A stretch of DNA of 64,000 nucleotides from Butyrivibrio sp. XPD2002 (GCF_000423945.1 NZ_AUIY01000001.1:310001-374000); one strand, 5' to 3'; positions 8,709 through 18,371 are shown, counted from the first letter of the stretch. The notes: generated by a model from the sequence alone, not told the origin. Translations and numbers: made by a program.

Positions 8709-11141
8709 TTACTTTTTCTTTTTTCTGCCCTTACCCTGGATGCTTCTTGCAGCTTTAGAGGTGGCAGATTTCTTGTGCTTATGTACCTTGTAGACCTTGC
8801 GGCCGCTTTCCTTCTTTTCCTTCTCGGCTTTATCGCCCTTTTTCTTACTAAGTTTTTTGAGCTTTGCAGCCTCTTTAAGAATCTCCTTTTCGGCCTTTTT
8901 CTTTTTACCTTCTTTTTTCTTGGACTTAGGAGCTTCTTCTATTCCGGAATCAAGCGAAAGCTTTGATATCTTTGCAGCCCTTATCTGTGCAGGAGTCTTC
9001 CTTGCAGGCTTAGCTGCTTTGCCCTTTGTCTTCTTTGAATCCTTCTTACCCTTCTTGGATTTCTTTTCAGAAACATTTACAAAATGAAGCTTACCATCCT
9101 CATCCTCTTCGTAATAGTCCTCTTCGAAATCAGCAATGTCTTCATAATCGCCAAAATAAATATCGCGTCTTTTGGAATATTCATCGTCAACAATTCTGAA
9201 GTCAATGGTCTTGGCGAGTCTGTCAGTGTCATGAACCCTAACGGTTACAACCTGACCCAGAGTATATTTCTTACCTGTTCTCTCACCAACAAGGCAGTAA
9301 TTCTCTTCATCAAAAATGTAGAAGTCATCCTCCATTGTGACAGCAGGAACCATACCCTCACAGGTATTTGGAAGCTCAACGAACATACCCCATCCGGTAA
9401 CACCGGAAACAACCCCCTCAAAGGTCTCTCCGATGTGGGATTCCATAAACTGAGCCTTCTTTAATTTCTCAGTTTCGCGCTCAGCCTCTTCAGCCCTTCT
9501 CTCGGTGTCCGATGAATGTGAAGCAACAGTTTCAAGTATATCCCTGTAGTGCTTAATCTTCTCATCATCCATTCTTCCTCGAAGATAATCCTTTATGATT
9601 CTGTGAATCTGCAGATCAGGATATCTTCTAATAGGAGAAGTAAAGTGGCAGTAATATTTACATGCAAGGCCGTAGTGACCAAGGCACTCAGTGCTGTACT
9701 TAGCCTGCATCATACTCCTAAGAGCAATTCTGCTTATAACAGCTTCCTCTTCAGTGCCCTCTATTTTCTCAAGGAGCTTTTGGATTTCAACAGGCTTAAT
9801 CTCCTCAGCCCTTACATTTAAATGAAGTCCAAGTCTTGAGATGAATGCATTTAAATTAGAAATCTTTTCAAGGTCAGGCTGCTCATGAACGCGGTATACA
9901 AATGGCGCCTGCATCCAGAAAAAGTGCTCAGCCACAGTCTCGTTTGCAGCAAGCATAAAGCTTTCAATAAGAGAGGTTGCTGTATTCGCAGTCCTTATAT
10001 TGATTTCAAGAGGATTGCCATCTCTATCAAGAGTTATCTTTGCCTCAGGAAAATCGAAGTCGATAGCTCCTCTTTTCTTTCTCTTATTCTTTAAAATCTC
10101 AGAGAGCTCTGCCATCCTTTTAAACATGGGCACAAGCTCTTTATAACGGGATATCTCGTCAGGATCATCGTCCTCAAGAATTGCAGCTACGGAAGTATAG
10201 GTCATTCTCTCGTTTACATTTATAACAGTCTCTGCAATTTCGTGCGATATAACTGCGCCGTTACAGTCAATGTCCATAAAGCAGCTAAGAGCAAGTCTGT
10301 CCTCACCGTGATTAAGCGAGCAGATACCATTACTTAATCTGTGCGGAAGCATAGGAATTACCCTGTCCACAAGATATACGCTGGTACCGCGCTTAAGCGC
10401 TTCTCTGTCCAGAGTAGAACCCTCCTGAACATAATTGGTTACATCTGCAATATGTACGCCAAGATGATATATTCCATCCTCATAGGATAGGGATACCGCA
10501 TCATCAAGATCCTTTGCATCCTCACCGTCAATTGTAACCATAGTCACATCGCGAAGATCCTTACGTCCCTGATAGTCTCCCTCAATAAGATGGTCCTTGC
10601 ATTTTTCAGCCTGGTTCATCACCTTCTCCGGAAAAACGCTGGGGATATCATATCCCTCTACTATAGAAAGGATATCAACTCCTGGATCATTAATATTTCC
10701 GATAATCGCAGATACCTTTCCCTCAGGCTTTCTGCCCTTTTTAGGATCGCCATAATCAGTAATTGTTACTGCGACCTTATCACCTGTAACTGCACCCTTT
10801 GTGTGTTCCTTTAACACAAAGATATCCTGTGTGAATTTCAAATTATCCGGAATTACAAATCCGTAGGTATGTCCGTCCTGAAAGGTTCCCACAATCTTAT
10901 CAATTGCTCTTACAAGCACCTTAACCACACGGCCTTCATCACGCATACCACCGTTAGTGTTCTTGTCGGAGGTTATCGTAACCTCAACAGTATCTCCTTG
11001 AAATGCGCCACCGGTGTAGTCCTCAGGAATAAAAATATCCTCATCACTTCCTTCTACCTCCACAAAGCCAAAGCCTCTCTGGTTGGAAATAAAGGTTCCG
11101 GTCATATTCTCTTTTTTAGCCATTACTTTCTTTTTACTCAT
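8709..11141 (-). CDS. rnr: Ribonuclease R
   Basis: Processive 3'-to-5' exoribonuclease that degrades structured RNA, including non-stop mRNA during trans-translation. Domains in order: N-terminal cold-shock OB folds (GFGFVEVEG and TYGFVIPD), the RNB catalytic domain with the metal-binding cluster TIDGEDAKDLDDAVSL and the HFTSPIRRYPDLQIHR motif, then an S1 domain (GVVSGVTGWGMFVELPN). The last 115 or so residues are an extremely lysine-rich, low-complexity tail, the part of RNase R linked in other bacteria to structured RNA binding and to SmpB-tmRNA contact. At 810 residues it is at the long end for the family because of this tail. Gene order secG-rnr-smpB-ssrA supports a rescue role. Confidence 0.97.
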   Translation of the reverse strand: MSKKKVMAKKENMTGTFISNQRGFGFVEVEGSDEDIFIPEDYTGGAFQGDTVEVTITSDKNTNGGMRDEGRVVKVLVRAIDKIVGTFQDGHTYGFVIPDNLKFTQDIFVLKEHTKGAVTGDKVAVTITDYGDPKKGRKPEGKVSAIIGNINDPGVDILSIVEGYDIPSVFPEKVMNQAEKCKDHLIEGDYQGRKDLRDVTMVTIDGEDAKDLDDAVSLSYEDGIYHLGVHIADVTNYVQEGSTLDREALKRGTSVYLVDRVIPMLPHRLSNGICSLNHGEDRLALSCFMDIDCNGAVISHEIAETVINVNERMTYTSVAAILEDDDPDEISRYKELVPMFKRMAELSEILKNKRKKRGAIDFDFPEAKITLDRDGNPLEINIRTANTATSLIESFMLAANETVAEHFFWMQAPFVYRVHEQPDLEKISNLNAFISRLGLHLNVRAEEIKPVEIQKLLEKIEGTEEEAVISRIALRSMMQAKYSTECLGHYGLACKYYCHFTSPIRRYPDLQIHRIIKDYLRGRMDDEKIKHYRDILETVASHSSDTERRAEEAERETEKLKKAQFMESHIGETFEGVVSGVTGWGMFVELPNTCEGMVPAVTMEDDFYIFDEENYCLVGERTGKKYTLGQVVTVRVHDTDRLAKTIDFRIVDDEYSKRRDIYFGDYEDIADFEEDYYEEDEDGKLHFVNVSEKKSKKGKKDSKKTKGKAAKPARKTPAQIRAAKISKLSLDSGIEEAPKSKKKEGKKKKAEKEILKEAAKLKKLSKKKGDKAEKEKKESGRKVYKVHKHKKSATSKAARSIQGKGRKKKK

Positions 11142-11194
11142 ATTTATTTTCCTAATCTCCCGTGGAGCGCCTTTTCATAGGATTTATAACGAAA

Positions 11195-11224
11195 TGAAAA
11201 AGGGCACTCAAAATGAGTGCCCTT
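11195..11224 (-). terminator. Terminator after secG
   Basis: A perfect 10-bp stem AAGGGCACTC/GAGTGCCCTT with a short loop, followed on the minus strand by TTTTTCATTTC. It limits read-through from gpmI-secG into rnr. Confidence 0.85.
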
Positions 11225-11241
11225 CAAGGTACGATTGTAAT

Positions 11242-11484
11242 TTAGAATACAGTCATATTAAGTACTACGCTAAGAATGATAAAGAGTACTGATAATACGA
11301 TTGTAACCTTCTTAAGAACTCCCTCTCTGGAACGGCCCTTAATCTTGCCCCAGTAAGTAGTCTCTGCAAAACCCTGAATAGCACCAAGTCCCTGTGTCTT
11401 ACCTTCCTGAGCAAGAACAAGTGTAACAAGTGCAACACAATCAATAATAAAAATAATTGCCAAAACAATTTTCAACGTTGCCAC
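11242..11484 (-). CDS. secG: Preprotein translocase subunit SecG (GTG start)
   Basis: Small third subunit of the SecYEG channel. I place the start at the GTG at 11484: AGGAGGG lies 8 bp upstream, while the longer frame would translate through that ribosome site. The 80-residue product has two membrane helices, about residues 3-25 (TLKIVLAIIFIIDCVALVTLVLAQ) and 55-78 (VTIVLSVLFIILSVVLN), joined by the glycine-rich loop containing GLGAIQGFAETTYWGK, the SecG signature region. It lies downstream of gpmI with no clear terminator between them. Confidence 0.93.
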   Translation of the reverse strand: MATLKIVLAIIFIIDCVALVTLVLAQEGKTQGLGAIQGFAETTYWGKIKGRSREGVLKKVTIVLSVLFIILSVVLNMTVF

Positions 11485-11566
11485 GAAAAAATCCCTCCTA
11501 AAAATTTTCACAAATACTTGTTAAAGATAACACAAATATTTACAAAAATCAACAAGCTCAAAATTC

Positions 11567-13114
11567 TTATTTCTTAATAAGCAGTGACTTACCTGTCATC
11601 TCTGCAGGCTGCTCATATCCCATGCACTCGATAAGTGTAGGAATGATGTCTGCAAGGCATCCGCCCTCACGAAGTGTGTAAGCAGGATCATAGTTTACAA
11701 GGATGAACGGAACAGGGTTTGTTGTGTGAGCTGTGAAAGGCTCGCCTGTCTCGTAATCGATCATCATATCTGCATTACCGTGATCTGCGCAGATGAACAT
11801 TGTGCCGTTCTTAGCCTTAACAGCTTCAACGATCTTACCAACGCACTCATCTACAGTCTCAACAGCCTTAACAGCAGCATCGATAACACCTGTATGACCT
11901 ACCATGTCAGGGTTAGCAAAGTTAGTAACTACAACATCATACTTATCTGAGTTAATAGCCTCAAGTACTCTGTCACAAACCTCAGGAGCGCTCATCTGAG
12001 GCTTAAGGTCGTATGTAGGAACATCCTTGGGTGAGTTAACAAGGATTCTGTCCTCACCTTCGTTAGGCTCCTCAACACCACCGTTGAAGAAGAATGTAAC
12101 GTGAGCATACTTCTCTGTCTCAGCGATACGAGCCTGCTTCATTCCCTTAGCTGCAAGCCACTCACCGAAGGTATTGTTAAGAAGAACCTTCTTGAATGCG
12201 ATCTCCTTGTTAGGGATGAGCGGATCATAATCTGTGAAGCATACGTATGTTGTGTTGATACGAGCTCCTCTGTCAAACTTATCAAAATCATCATCGCAGA
12301 AGCAATGTGTGATCTCTCTTGCTCTGTCAGGACGGAAGTTGAAGAAAATGATTGAATCATTGTCCTTGATTGTAGCTGTGGGTGCGCCATCCTTCATGAT
12401 AACTGTAGGAATAACGAACTCATCTGTCTTGCCATCCTTATATGTCTGAACCATGCACTCGTGTGCGCTGTCAGCCTTGTTGCCTTCGCCCTTAGTCATA
12501 GCGTCGTAAGCAACCTTAACACGATCATAGTTGTTATCTCTGTCCATAGCGTAGTATCTGCCGGAAATAGTAGCAATTGCACCTACGCCGATCTCCTTCA
12601 TCTTATCCTCGAGCTGCTGAACAAAGTCGATTCCTGATTCCGGAGGTGTATCACGACCATCAAGGAAGCAGTGAACATAAACCTTTGAAAGTCCGTTCTT
12701 CTTAGCGAGCTCAAGAAGTCCGTAGATATGAGTAATGTGGCTGTGTACACCACCATCACTTACAAGACCGTACATGTGAAGAGCTGAATCATTCTTCTTG
12801 CAGTTATCGATAGCAGCCATAAGACCTTCGTTTGTGAAGAAGTCGCCATCCTCAATAGACTTTGTGATTCTTGTAAGCTCCTGGTAAACGATACGGCCTG
12901 CGCCCATATTCATATGACCTACTTCGGAGTTACCCATCTGACCGTCAGGAAGACCTACAGCAAGTCCGCTTGCGTTACCGCGTACATAAGGATAGTCCTT
13001 CATAAGACCGTCAAGTACGGGAGTGTTAGCCATTGCTATAGCATTTCCCTTCGGATTATCATTAATTCCGAATCCGTCCATAATAAGTAAAACTGTTGGT
13101 TTAGAACCCTGCAT
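11567..13114 (-). CDS. gpmI: 2,3-bisphosphoglycerate-independent phosphoglycerate mutase
   Basis: Interconverts 3- and 2-phosphoglycerate in glycolysis through a phosphoserine enzyme and two manganese ions. The start is the ATG at 13114, with GGAGG 8 bp upstream; the longer frame to 13129 includes that site. The 515 residues match family length. Visible landmarks are LLIMDGFGIND (metal-binding Asp), DGQMGNSEVGHMNMGAG with the nucleophile Ser in GNSEVGH, HCFLDGRDTPP, and FICADHGNADMM near the C-terminus (metal His). It is of alkaline phosphatase superfamily type, unrelated to the cofactor-dependent mutase. Confidence 0.97.
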   Translation of the reverse strand: MQGSKPTVLLIMDGFGINDNPKGNAIAMANTPVLDGLMKDYPYVRGNASGLAVGLPDGQMGNSEVGHMNMGAGRIVYQELTRITKSIEDGDFFTNEGLMAAIDNCKKNDSALHMYGLVSDGGVHSHITHIYGLLELAKKNGLSKVYVHCFLDGRDTPPESGIDFVQQLEDKMKEIGVGAIATISGRYYAMDRDNNYDRVKVAYDAMTKGEGNKADSAHECMVQTYKDGKTDEFVIPTVIMKDGAPTATIKDNDSIIFFNFRPDRAREITHCFCDDDFDKFDRGARINTTYVCFTDYDPLIPNKEIAFKKVLLNNTFGEWLAAKGMKQARIAETEKYAHVTFFFNGGVEEPNEGEDRILVNSPKDVPTYDLKPQMSAPEVCDRVLEAINSDKYDVVVTNFANPDMVGHTGVIDAAVKAVETVDECVGKIVEAVKAKNGTMFICADHGNADMMIDYETGEPFTAHTTNPVPFILVNYDPAYTLREGGCLADIIPTLIECMGYEQPAEMTGKSLLIKK

Positions 13115-13244
13115 TTTATATGCCTCCATTTTTATAAATTAATGCTTATTCGAAAAGATAAGCTTTTTATCGGTTTCCACAAAGTAGTATACCCATAAAT
13201 TGTGTGTTTTTCAAATAAACTTTTTATGTACTTATCATAATTCC

Positions 13245-14168
13245 TTATATTTCCAATGATTTCGTGTATTTAACTATTCTTTCTTCAAGCTCTGCCTTAT
13301 CTTCAGGGCTAAGCTTCTTCTTTTTCTGGTTGATTACGTTATACTCAATAACCTTTATAAGCTGGGCATCTGAGCTGTTTTCAATTTCACTGTCTCTTTC
13401 TAAGATATACTCTGCAGCGAGTATTGCAAAAAGCTTGGCAGGCTCTGTCTTATCTGCTTCGTTTGAATCCGCAATGTCAAAAAGGCATTTTCTTGAAAGA
13501 CTGATTATCTCCTCAGAAAAGATCTCATCACTTCCCACAGGAATTATCATATAGGAAAACATCAAAAGATCTAAGCCTGTGATATCCTCTGAATCAGCAC
13601 ATTCATTAAAGGTTTCGGAATTAAAAAGCTCTCTTCCAAGCTCATTTACAAGCATCTTATACTTTTTCTGTCTGCTCATCTTCTGAGGCATACCGGCCAT
13701 CATGGAATGATCGTAGGCATTCTTTATTTCAACATCAGTCCTTGAAAGCTCTGAAAATGCCCACAGCATTGCAAGCTTTTCATTATGACTTAAAGCTTTT
13801 ACATCAAGCTTACTTACCATAAGAAAATGCGCAGCATCTAATCCTGCATGTATGCAATCTCTTGCAAATATAGAATCAAGATCATCGTATACCCTTGAGG
13901 TAACACACATAAGACCTGCAAAAAGTGATGTCCTAAAAACATCTCCTCCAAGACTTCCGTCCTCGTCCTGTTCCTCATAGCTCTTCTCGATAACGGGGCT
14001 TGTACCTTCCACAAGCTCCTTAAAATAAGCTTCATCAAAGGTGCGCTCTTCATCATTTATCAGGAATTCGTGCATATACAGCTTGTAGGCACAGCTGACT
14101 AATTCATTACCATTACCACTGTTTTTAACTCTGTCACCAAGCACCTTTACTATAAGTCTATAATCCAT
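13245..14168 (-). CDS. Unknown helical cytoplasmic protein, 307 aa
   Basis: I do not recognise this family. The start is preceded by AAGAGGTTTGAG, a usable site. The product is acidic, soluble and almost entirely alpha-helical in character, with leucine- and alanine-rich repeats of helix-like segments (KLAMLWAFSELSRTDVEI, KLFAILAAEYILERDSEI) and a lysine-rich stretch (QKKKKLSPEDKAELEERI) near the C-terminus. No enzyme motif, signal peptide or membrane segment is visible. It is separated from the upstream helicase gene by a strong terminator, so it is transcribed from its own promoter. Confidence 0.75.
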   Translation of the reverse strand: MDYRLIVKVLGDRVKNSGNGNELVSCAYKLYMHEFLINDEERTFDEAYFKELVEGTSPVIEKSYEEQDEDGSLGGDVFRTSLFAGLMCVTSRVYDDLDSIFARDCIHAGLDAAHFLMVSKLDVKALSHNEKLAMLWAFSELSRTDVEIKNAYDHSMMAGMPQKMSRQKKYKMLVNELGRELFNSETFNECADSEDITGLDLLMFSYMIIPVGSDEIFSEEIISLSRKCLFDIADSNEADKTEPAKLFAILAAEYILERDSEIENSSDAQLIKVIEYNVINQKKKKLSPEDKAELEERIVKYTKSLEI

Positions 14169-14223
14169 CTCAAACCTCTTGTATATTATTAGAATTTTTT
14201 AATTCATAAGTATTTACTATGGA

Positions 14224-14262
14224 ATAAAAAAGAAACCACATTGATTATACAATGTAGTTTCC
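14224..14262 (-). terminator. Terminator of the DEAD-box helicase gene
   Basis: A 12-bp stem with one mismatch (GAAACTACATTG with CAATGTGGTTTC on the minus strand), followed by TTTTTTATTCC. Confidence 0.85.
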
Positions 14263-14277
14263 ATTTTTACACATATA

Positions 14278-15996
14278 TTATTTCTCTTTTCTTACGCCAA
14301 GCTTTTCGGTTCTGGGTCTTGCATTTCTTCTGAACTTATCAGCAGACGCCTTCTTATGCATACCGTTTGCATCTCTCATGCCGCGTCCGTCCTTGGAATA
14401 CTTGCCATCACTGCGACCATAGCCGGAGCCCTTGCCGTCACGTCTACCCTTACCGTCTCTTGAGCCATGACCCTCACCGTATCTTCCGCCTCTACCATCG
14501 CGGCGTTCTCTGCCTCTCTGGCTTCTGTACATGTCGCGCTTTCTGGGCTTAAGATCAAGGTCCTCGGGAGCCTTACCCATCTTAAGTCTCATAAGTCCGG
14601 CTGCAAGCTGCTCAATTGAGTACTCATCTTCAGCAACCTTGTCGTTGAGGAACTCAAGGCAGTCTGTGATGTCACCGCTCTCAATAAGGTCGATCACCTC
14701 GCCAAAAAGCTTTCTTGCCTTAGCTCTTGTGATCTCCTTTGCAGAGGGAACCTCTCCCTCTTCGATCTTGGTATGACAGATTTTCTCAATCTCTCTCAGC
14801 TTGTACATCTCTCTTGGAGATACAAGTGAAAATGACTGACCGCTCTTACCGGCTCTACCTGTACGTCCGATTCTGTGAACATAGTACTCGATATCCTCAG
14901 GAATATCGTAATTGAAAACAGCTGTAACACCGCTTACATCAATTCCTCTTGCAGCCACGTCAGTTGCAATAAGGAAATCAGCCTGTCCGAATCTGAATAG
15001 ATTCATAACAGTATCTCTCTGGTACTGAGAGAGGTCACCGTGAAGTCCCTCTGCTCTGTAGCCCTTGTTCTTAAGGATACCTGTAAGCTCGTCAACCTTC
15101 TTCTTTGTATTACAGAAAACAAGGCTTCTTACTGGCTGATGATACTCGATAAGTCTTGTGAGCACTTCCTCCTTGAAGGCCTGAGGAATAACGTAATAGT
15201 ACTGCTCGATAGACTTAACTGTGATCTCCTTGGGAGTCATCTTTATGTACTCAGCATCCTTCTGATACTTTCTTGTTATCTGAAGAATAGGCTCAGGCAT
15301 TGTTGCTGAGAAAAGTGCTGTCTGCTTCTCTTCGGGCATTCCATCAAGGATAGTCTCGATATCCTCTCTGAATCCCATATCAAGCATCTCATCAGCCTCA
15401 TCAAGAACAAGAACTCTTACATCGTTCATCTTCATGGTGTGGCGTCTCATGTGATCCATTACTCGTCCGGGTGTTCCAACAACTATCTGCACACCTGAGG
15501 ACAGAGCTCTTATCTGTCTGGAGATATCCTGGCCACCGTAAACGGGAAGGACCTTTATACCGTGCATATATTTACCGAAACTTCTTATATCATCAGCTGC
15601 CTGCATTGCAAGTTCTCTTGTAGGGCAAAGTACAACTGCCTGAAGATGCTTGTTATCAGGATCAACCTTCTGAAGAAGCGGTATACCAAAGGCTGCAGTC
15701 TTTCCTGTTCCTGTCTGAGCCTGTCCGATGATATCCACGCCCTTCATCATTACAGGAATAGCTGCCTTCTGGATGGGAGACATATATTCAAATCCCATCT
15801 CAGTAATGGCACGAAGAACTCTCTCATCAATACCTTCTGCTTCATCATAGCGAACCTTCACTTCTTCCTTAGCTTCAGCTCTTTTACCATCAGAATCCTT
15901 GTGGGAATACTTCTTCTGATCTCTGTCCTTTGAACCTGTGACAGCCTCTGATATCCCTTCAATGTTTTTCTTGATCTCGTCTAAAATATTTGACAT
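14278..15996 (-). CDS. DEAD-box ATP-dependent RNA helicase (CshA/DeaD-like)
   Basis: Unwinds RNA in ribosome assembly and mRNA turnover. All family motifs are present in order: the Q-motif region (MGFEYMSPIQKAAIPVMM), Walker A AQTGTGKT, PTRELA, TPGRVMD, DEAD, SAT, then in the second RecA lobe VFCNTKKKVDEL, ATDVAARGIDV and HRIGRTGRAGK. The 572-residue length comes from an N-terminal charged extension of about 50 residues before the core and a C-terminal Arg/Gly/Asp-rich low-complexity tail (from about residue 490), which usually binds RNA non-specifically. The gene stands alone between two terminators. Confidence 0.95.
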   Translation of the reverse strand: MSNILDEIKKNIEGISEAVTGSKDRDQKKYSHKDSDGKRAEAKEEVKVRYDEAEGIDERVLRAITEMGFEYMSPIQKAAIPVMMKGVDIIGQAQTGTGKTAAFGIPLLQKVDPDNKHLQAVVLCPTRELAMQAADDIRSFGKYMHGIKVLPVYGGQDISRQIRALSSGVQIVVGTPGRVMDHMRRHTMKMNDVRVLVLDEADEMLDMGFREDIETILDGMPEEKQTALFSATMPEPILQITRKYQKDAEYIKMTPKEITVKSIEQYYYVIPQAFKEEVLTRLIEYHQPVRSLVFCNTKKKVDELTGILKNKGYRAEGLHGDLSQYQRDTVMNLFRFGQADFLIATDVAARGIDVSGVTAVFNYDIPEDIEYYVHRIGRTGRAGKSGQSFSLVSPREMYKLREIEKICHTKIEEGEVPSAKEITRAKARKLFGEVIDLIESGDITDCLEFLNDKVAEDEYSIEQLAAGLMRLKMGKAPEDLDLKPRKRDMYRSQRGRERRDGRGGRYGEGHGSRDGKGRRDGKGSGYGRSDGKYSKDGRGMRDANGMHKKASADKFRRNARPRTEKLGVRKEK

Positions 15997-16039
15997 ATTA
16001 CCTCTTTCTTTTGTATGGAATTTTCATTCTATTACATAA

Positions 16040-16075
16040 AATGGGGACGAACATCACTCAAATGTCGTCCCCATT
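16040..16075 (-). terminator. Probable terminator of the yicC-pgsA operon
   Basis: An 11-bp stem AATGGGGACGA/TCGTCCCCATT, extended inward across one bulge, followed on the minus strand by only four T residues (CCATTTTATG). The stem is very stable but the T-run is short. It lies 90 bp past the pgsA stop. Confidence 0.6.
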
Positions 16076-16164
16076 AAAAACATTCAAATTAACACAATGC
16101 AAAACTATAACATCAATTTCGGTTTTACACAAGTAAATAATTTAAATACTTTAAAATATGAAAA

Positions 16165-16707
16165 TTACATATCACCGCTCATTACATCTTTATTCTTAAT
16201 GATGTAATCGCAAAGTGAAATGATCGTAAGCGCAAGTGCTATATACATAATGATCGTAGTAACCAGCTGAAGCTGAGGAATATTAACGATCATAAGTATA
16301 ACCATGATCATCTGGAAGGTTGTCTTGAACTTGCCCCAATAGCTTGCTGCGATGACACGTCCGTTCTCAACAGCGATAAGTCTGAAGCCGCTAATGATAA
16401 ATTCTCTTGCGATGATGATAACAACGATCCATGAAGGAATTCTACCAAGCTCAACAAGACAGATCATAGCACTGCATACAAGAAGCTTATCTGCCAGCGG
16501 ATCCATAAATTTTCCGAAATCCGTGACAAGATTATATTTTCTTGCAATCTTACCGTCTGCTAAATCTGTAAGAGATGCAACGATGAAAATTCCAACAGCG
16601 ATCCACTTATCAGCCTCGCCAAATATGTGTGCAAGTAAAAATACTACAAAAAACGGAATCAGGATAACCCTAAAAATAGTAAGCTTATTCGGTAAATTCA
16701 TCTTCAT
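16165..16707 (-). CDS. pgsA: CDP-diacylglycerol--glycerol-3-phosphate 3-phosphatidyltransferase
   Basis: Membrane enzyme that makes phosphatidylglycerol phosphate, the first committed step to phosphatidylglycerol and cardiolipin. The CDP-alcohol phosphotransferase signature DG..AR...G...D...D is complete: DLADGKIARKYNLVTDFG then KFMDPLADK, near residues 48-76. The 180-residue protein is hydrophobic with about five or six membrane helices and starts with the typical NLPNKLTIFRV. Its start lies 23 bp inside the 3' end of rimO, indicating translational coupling; it is the last gene of the yicC-gmk-rpoZ-rimO-pgsA operon. Confidence 0.95.
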   Translation of the reverse strand: MKMNLPNKLTIFRVILIPFFVVFLLAHIFGEADKWIAVGIFIVASLTDLADGKIARKYNLVTDFGKFMDPLADKLLVCSAMICLVELGRIPSWIVVIIIAREFIISGFRLIAVENGRVIAASYWGKFKTTFQMIMVILMIVNIPQLQLVTTIIMYIALALTIISLCDYIIKNKDVMSGDM

Positions 16708-18070
16708 CGTCTTCCCCCTCCATCAATTCGCCAATCAGGTCATAGTCATTAGAGCCGGTGATAAGTACCTCAACAAACTGCCCACTCATAAGGTCATAGG
16801 GCACATTCATTATAAAAAGATACCCATCAACATCAGGAGCATCCATATATGTTCTTGCCACATAAGTGCTGCCATCGTAATCATCATCGTCATCATCTGC
16901 TATTCTTCCTTCGATAACAGCGCTGACAATCTGTCCGATTCTGTTTCTGGCAGCCTCAAAGGCGATTTCCTGCTGCAGTTCCATTATATCATCACGGCGC
17001 TTTTCTTTCACCTCTTCAGGAATCTGATCAGGCATTTCTCCTGCAACAGTTTCCTCCTCCTGAGAATATGAAAAGCATCCGAGTCTGTCAAACTTCATTT
17101 CCTTTACAAAGGACATTGTCTCTTCGTGATCTTCCTCTGTTTCCCCGGGGAAACCTGCTATAAGAGTTGTCCTTATGCAAATGTCCGGAATAGCTTCCCT
17201 TATCTGCTTAATTCTTTCAGTTATCTCTTTCCTTGAAGTTGCTCTTCCCATCTGCTTAAGGATATGATCTGAACCGCTCTGAATAGGAATATCCAGGTAG
17301 TTACATACCTTAGGAAGCTCCTTGATGGTAGCGATCAGTTCATCCGTGATCTCCTCGGGATAACAATACATGATTCTTATCCATTTGAGTTCCTCGATGT
17401 CTGAAAGTCTTCTTAAAAGCTCAGGTAATTTCTTTTCCTTATAGAGATCAACACCGTAAAGGGTTGTCTCCTGGGCTACAAGAATGATCTCTGTAGTACC
17501 CAATTCCACAAGTGCCTTGGCGGATTCGATGATCTCCTCCATGGGAACACTTCTGTATCTTCCTCTTACCTTAGGAATTACACAGTAGGTACAGTTCTTA
17601 TTACAGCCCTCTGCAATTTTAAGGTAATTGTACTGACCGCCCGTGGTCTGAACACGCTTCAGATTACCATAGGGCTTCTTCTCAAGAGAATCCAGATACA
17701 TCTTAGTATCATTATTCTCTTCAAGCACAGAATCCAGAGCTTCTACAATGTGCTCTACAGATGACGTTCCAAGAATCCTGTCAACTTCCGGAATCTCCTT
17801 AAGAACCTCATCCCTGTAACGTTCTGCAAGACAGCCCGTTACAATAAGAGCCTTATATTTTCCACTCTTTCTGTACTCGCCAAGCTCGATGATGGTATTG
17901 ATACTTTCTTCCTTCGCATCACCAATAAAGCAGCATGTGTTTACCACTGCTGCTTCGGCTATTTCTTCATCATCTGTAAATTCATGTCCCCGCTGTGACA
18001 GCATTCCAAGCATAACTTCAGAGTCAACGCGGTTCTTGTCACAGCCGAGAGATACAAATAATATTTTCAT
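16685..18070 (-). CDS. rimO: Ribosomal protein S12 (Asp) methylthiotransferase RimO
   Basis: Radical SAM enzyme that adds a methylthio group to an aspartate of ribosomal protein S12. Order of domains: UPF0004 domain with SLGCDKNRVDSE, VNTCCFIGDAKEES and the third cluster cysteine in VTGCLAER (auxiliary 4Fe-4S cluster); radical SAM core with the CxxxCxxC cluster in GCNKNCTYCVIPKVRGRYRS; C-terminal TRAM domain. The SLGCDKN and GRYRS signatures separate RimO from MiaB. The linker near residue 400 holds a run of aspartates (IADDDDDDYDG), an unusual acidic insertion. It begins 16 bp after rpoZ. Confidence 0.96.
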   Translation of the reverse strand: MKILFVSLGCDKNRVDSEVMLGMLSQRGHEFTDDEEIAEAAVVNTCCFIGDAKEESINTIIELGEYRKSGKYKALIVTGCLAERYRDEVLKEIPEVDRILGTSSVEHIVEALDSVLEENNDTKMYLDSLEKKPYGNLKRVQTTGGQYNYLKIAEGCNKNCTYCVIPKVRGRYRSVPMEEIIESAKALVELGTTEIILVAQETTLYGVDLYKEKKLPELLRRLSDIEELKWIRIMYCYPEEITDELIATIKELPKVCNYLDIPIQSGSDHILKQMGRATSRKEITERIKQIREAIPDICIRTTLIAGFPGETEEDHEETMSFVKEMKFDRLGCFSYSQEEETVAGEMPDQIPEEVKEKRRDDIMELQQEIAFEAARNRIGQIVSAVIEGRIADDDDDDYDGSTYVARTYMDAPDVDGYLFIMNVPYDLMSGQFVEVLITGSNDYDLIGELMEGEDDEDEFTE

Positions 18071-18086
18071 AGATTATGTCAGGGAA

Positions 18087-18371
18087 TTAAGCTTCCTCTG
18101 TAGCTCCTTCGTCCTTAGATTCAAGAAGTGCTTCCTTTTCCTCATCAGAAAGAATTCTAAGCTTGTCAGCATTGAGCTCGTCTACAGCGATTGAAAGGAA
18201 TTTCTCCTTATCCTTAACTCTTACCATAGGCTCGTCACCAGCGATGAGCTGTCTTGCTCTCTTAGCTGTTGCCATAACGATGGAATATCTTGAGCTGATG
18301 ATAGGCTCATTTCCTTCCTCTACGTCCTTATTAACTACCTTCATAAGATCAACATATGACGGATGTATCAT
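18087..18371 (-). CDS. rpoZ: RNA polymerase omega subunit
   Basis: Small assembly subunit of RNA polymerase that chaperones beta'. The 94 residues begin MIHPSYVDLMKVVNKDV and contain the omega core SRYSIVMATAKRARQLIAG, including the conserved R-x5-A-x-R-A pattern that contacts beta'. A slightly acidic C-terminal tail follows. Its position between gmk and rimO is the standard Firmicute arrangement. Confidence 0.95.
   Translation of the reverse strand: MIHPSYVDLMKVVNKDVEEGNEPIISSRYSIVMATAKRARQLIAGDEPMVRVKDKEKFLSIAVDELNADKLRILSDEEKEALLESKDEGATEEA

Noticed and set aside
8775..9087. Hydrophobic plus-strand frames that look like membrane proteins
   Set aside because: They are the complement of the lysine-rich RNase R tail (AAA/AAG become TTT/CTT), a composition artefact.
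12967..13129. Longer starts for gpmI (13129), secG (11511) and yicC (19956)
   Set aside because: Each longer frame would translate through or upstream of a clear Shine-Dalgarno site that serves the shorter start.
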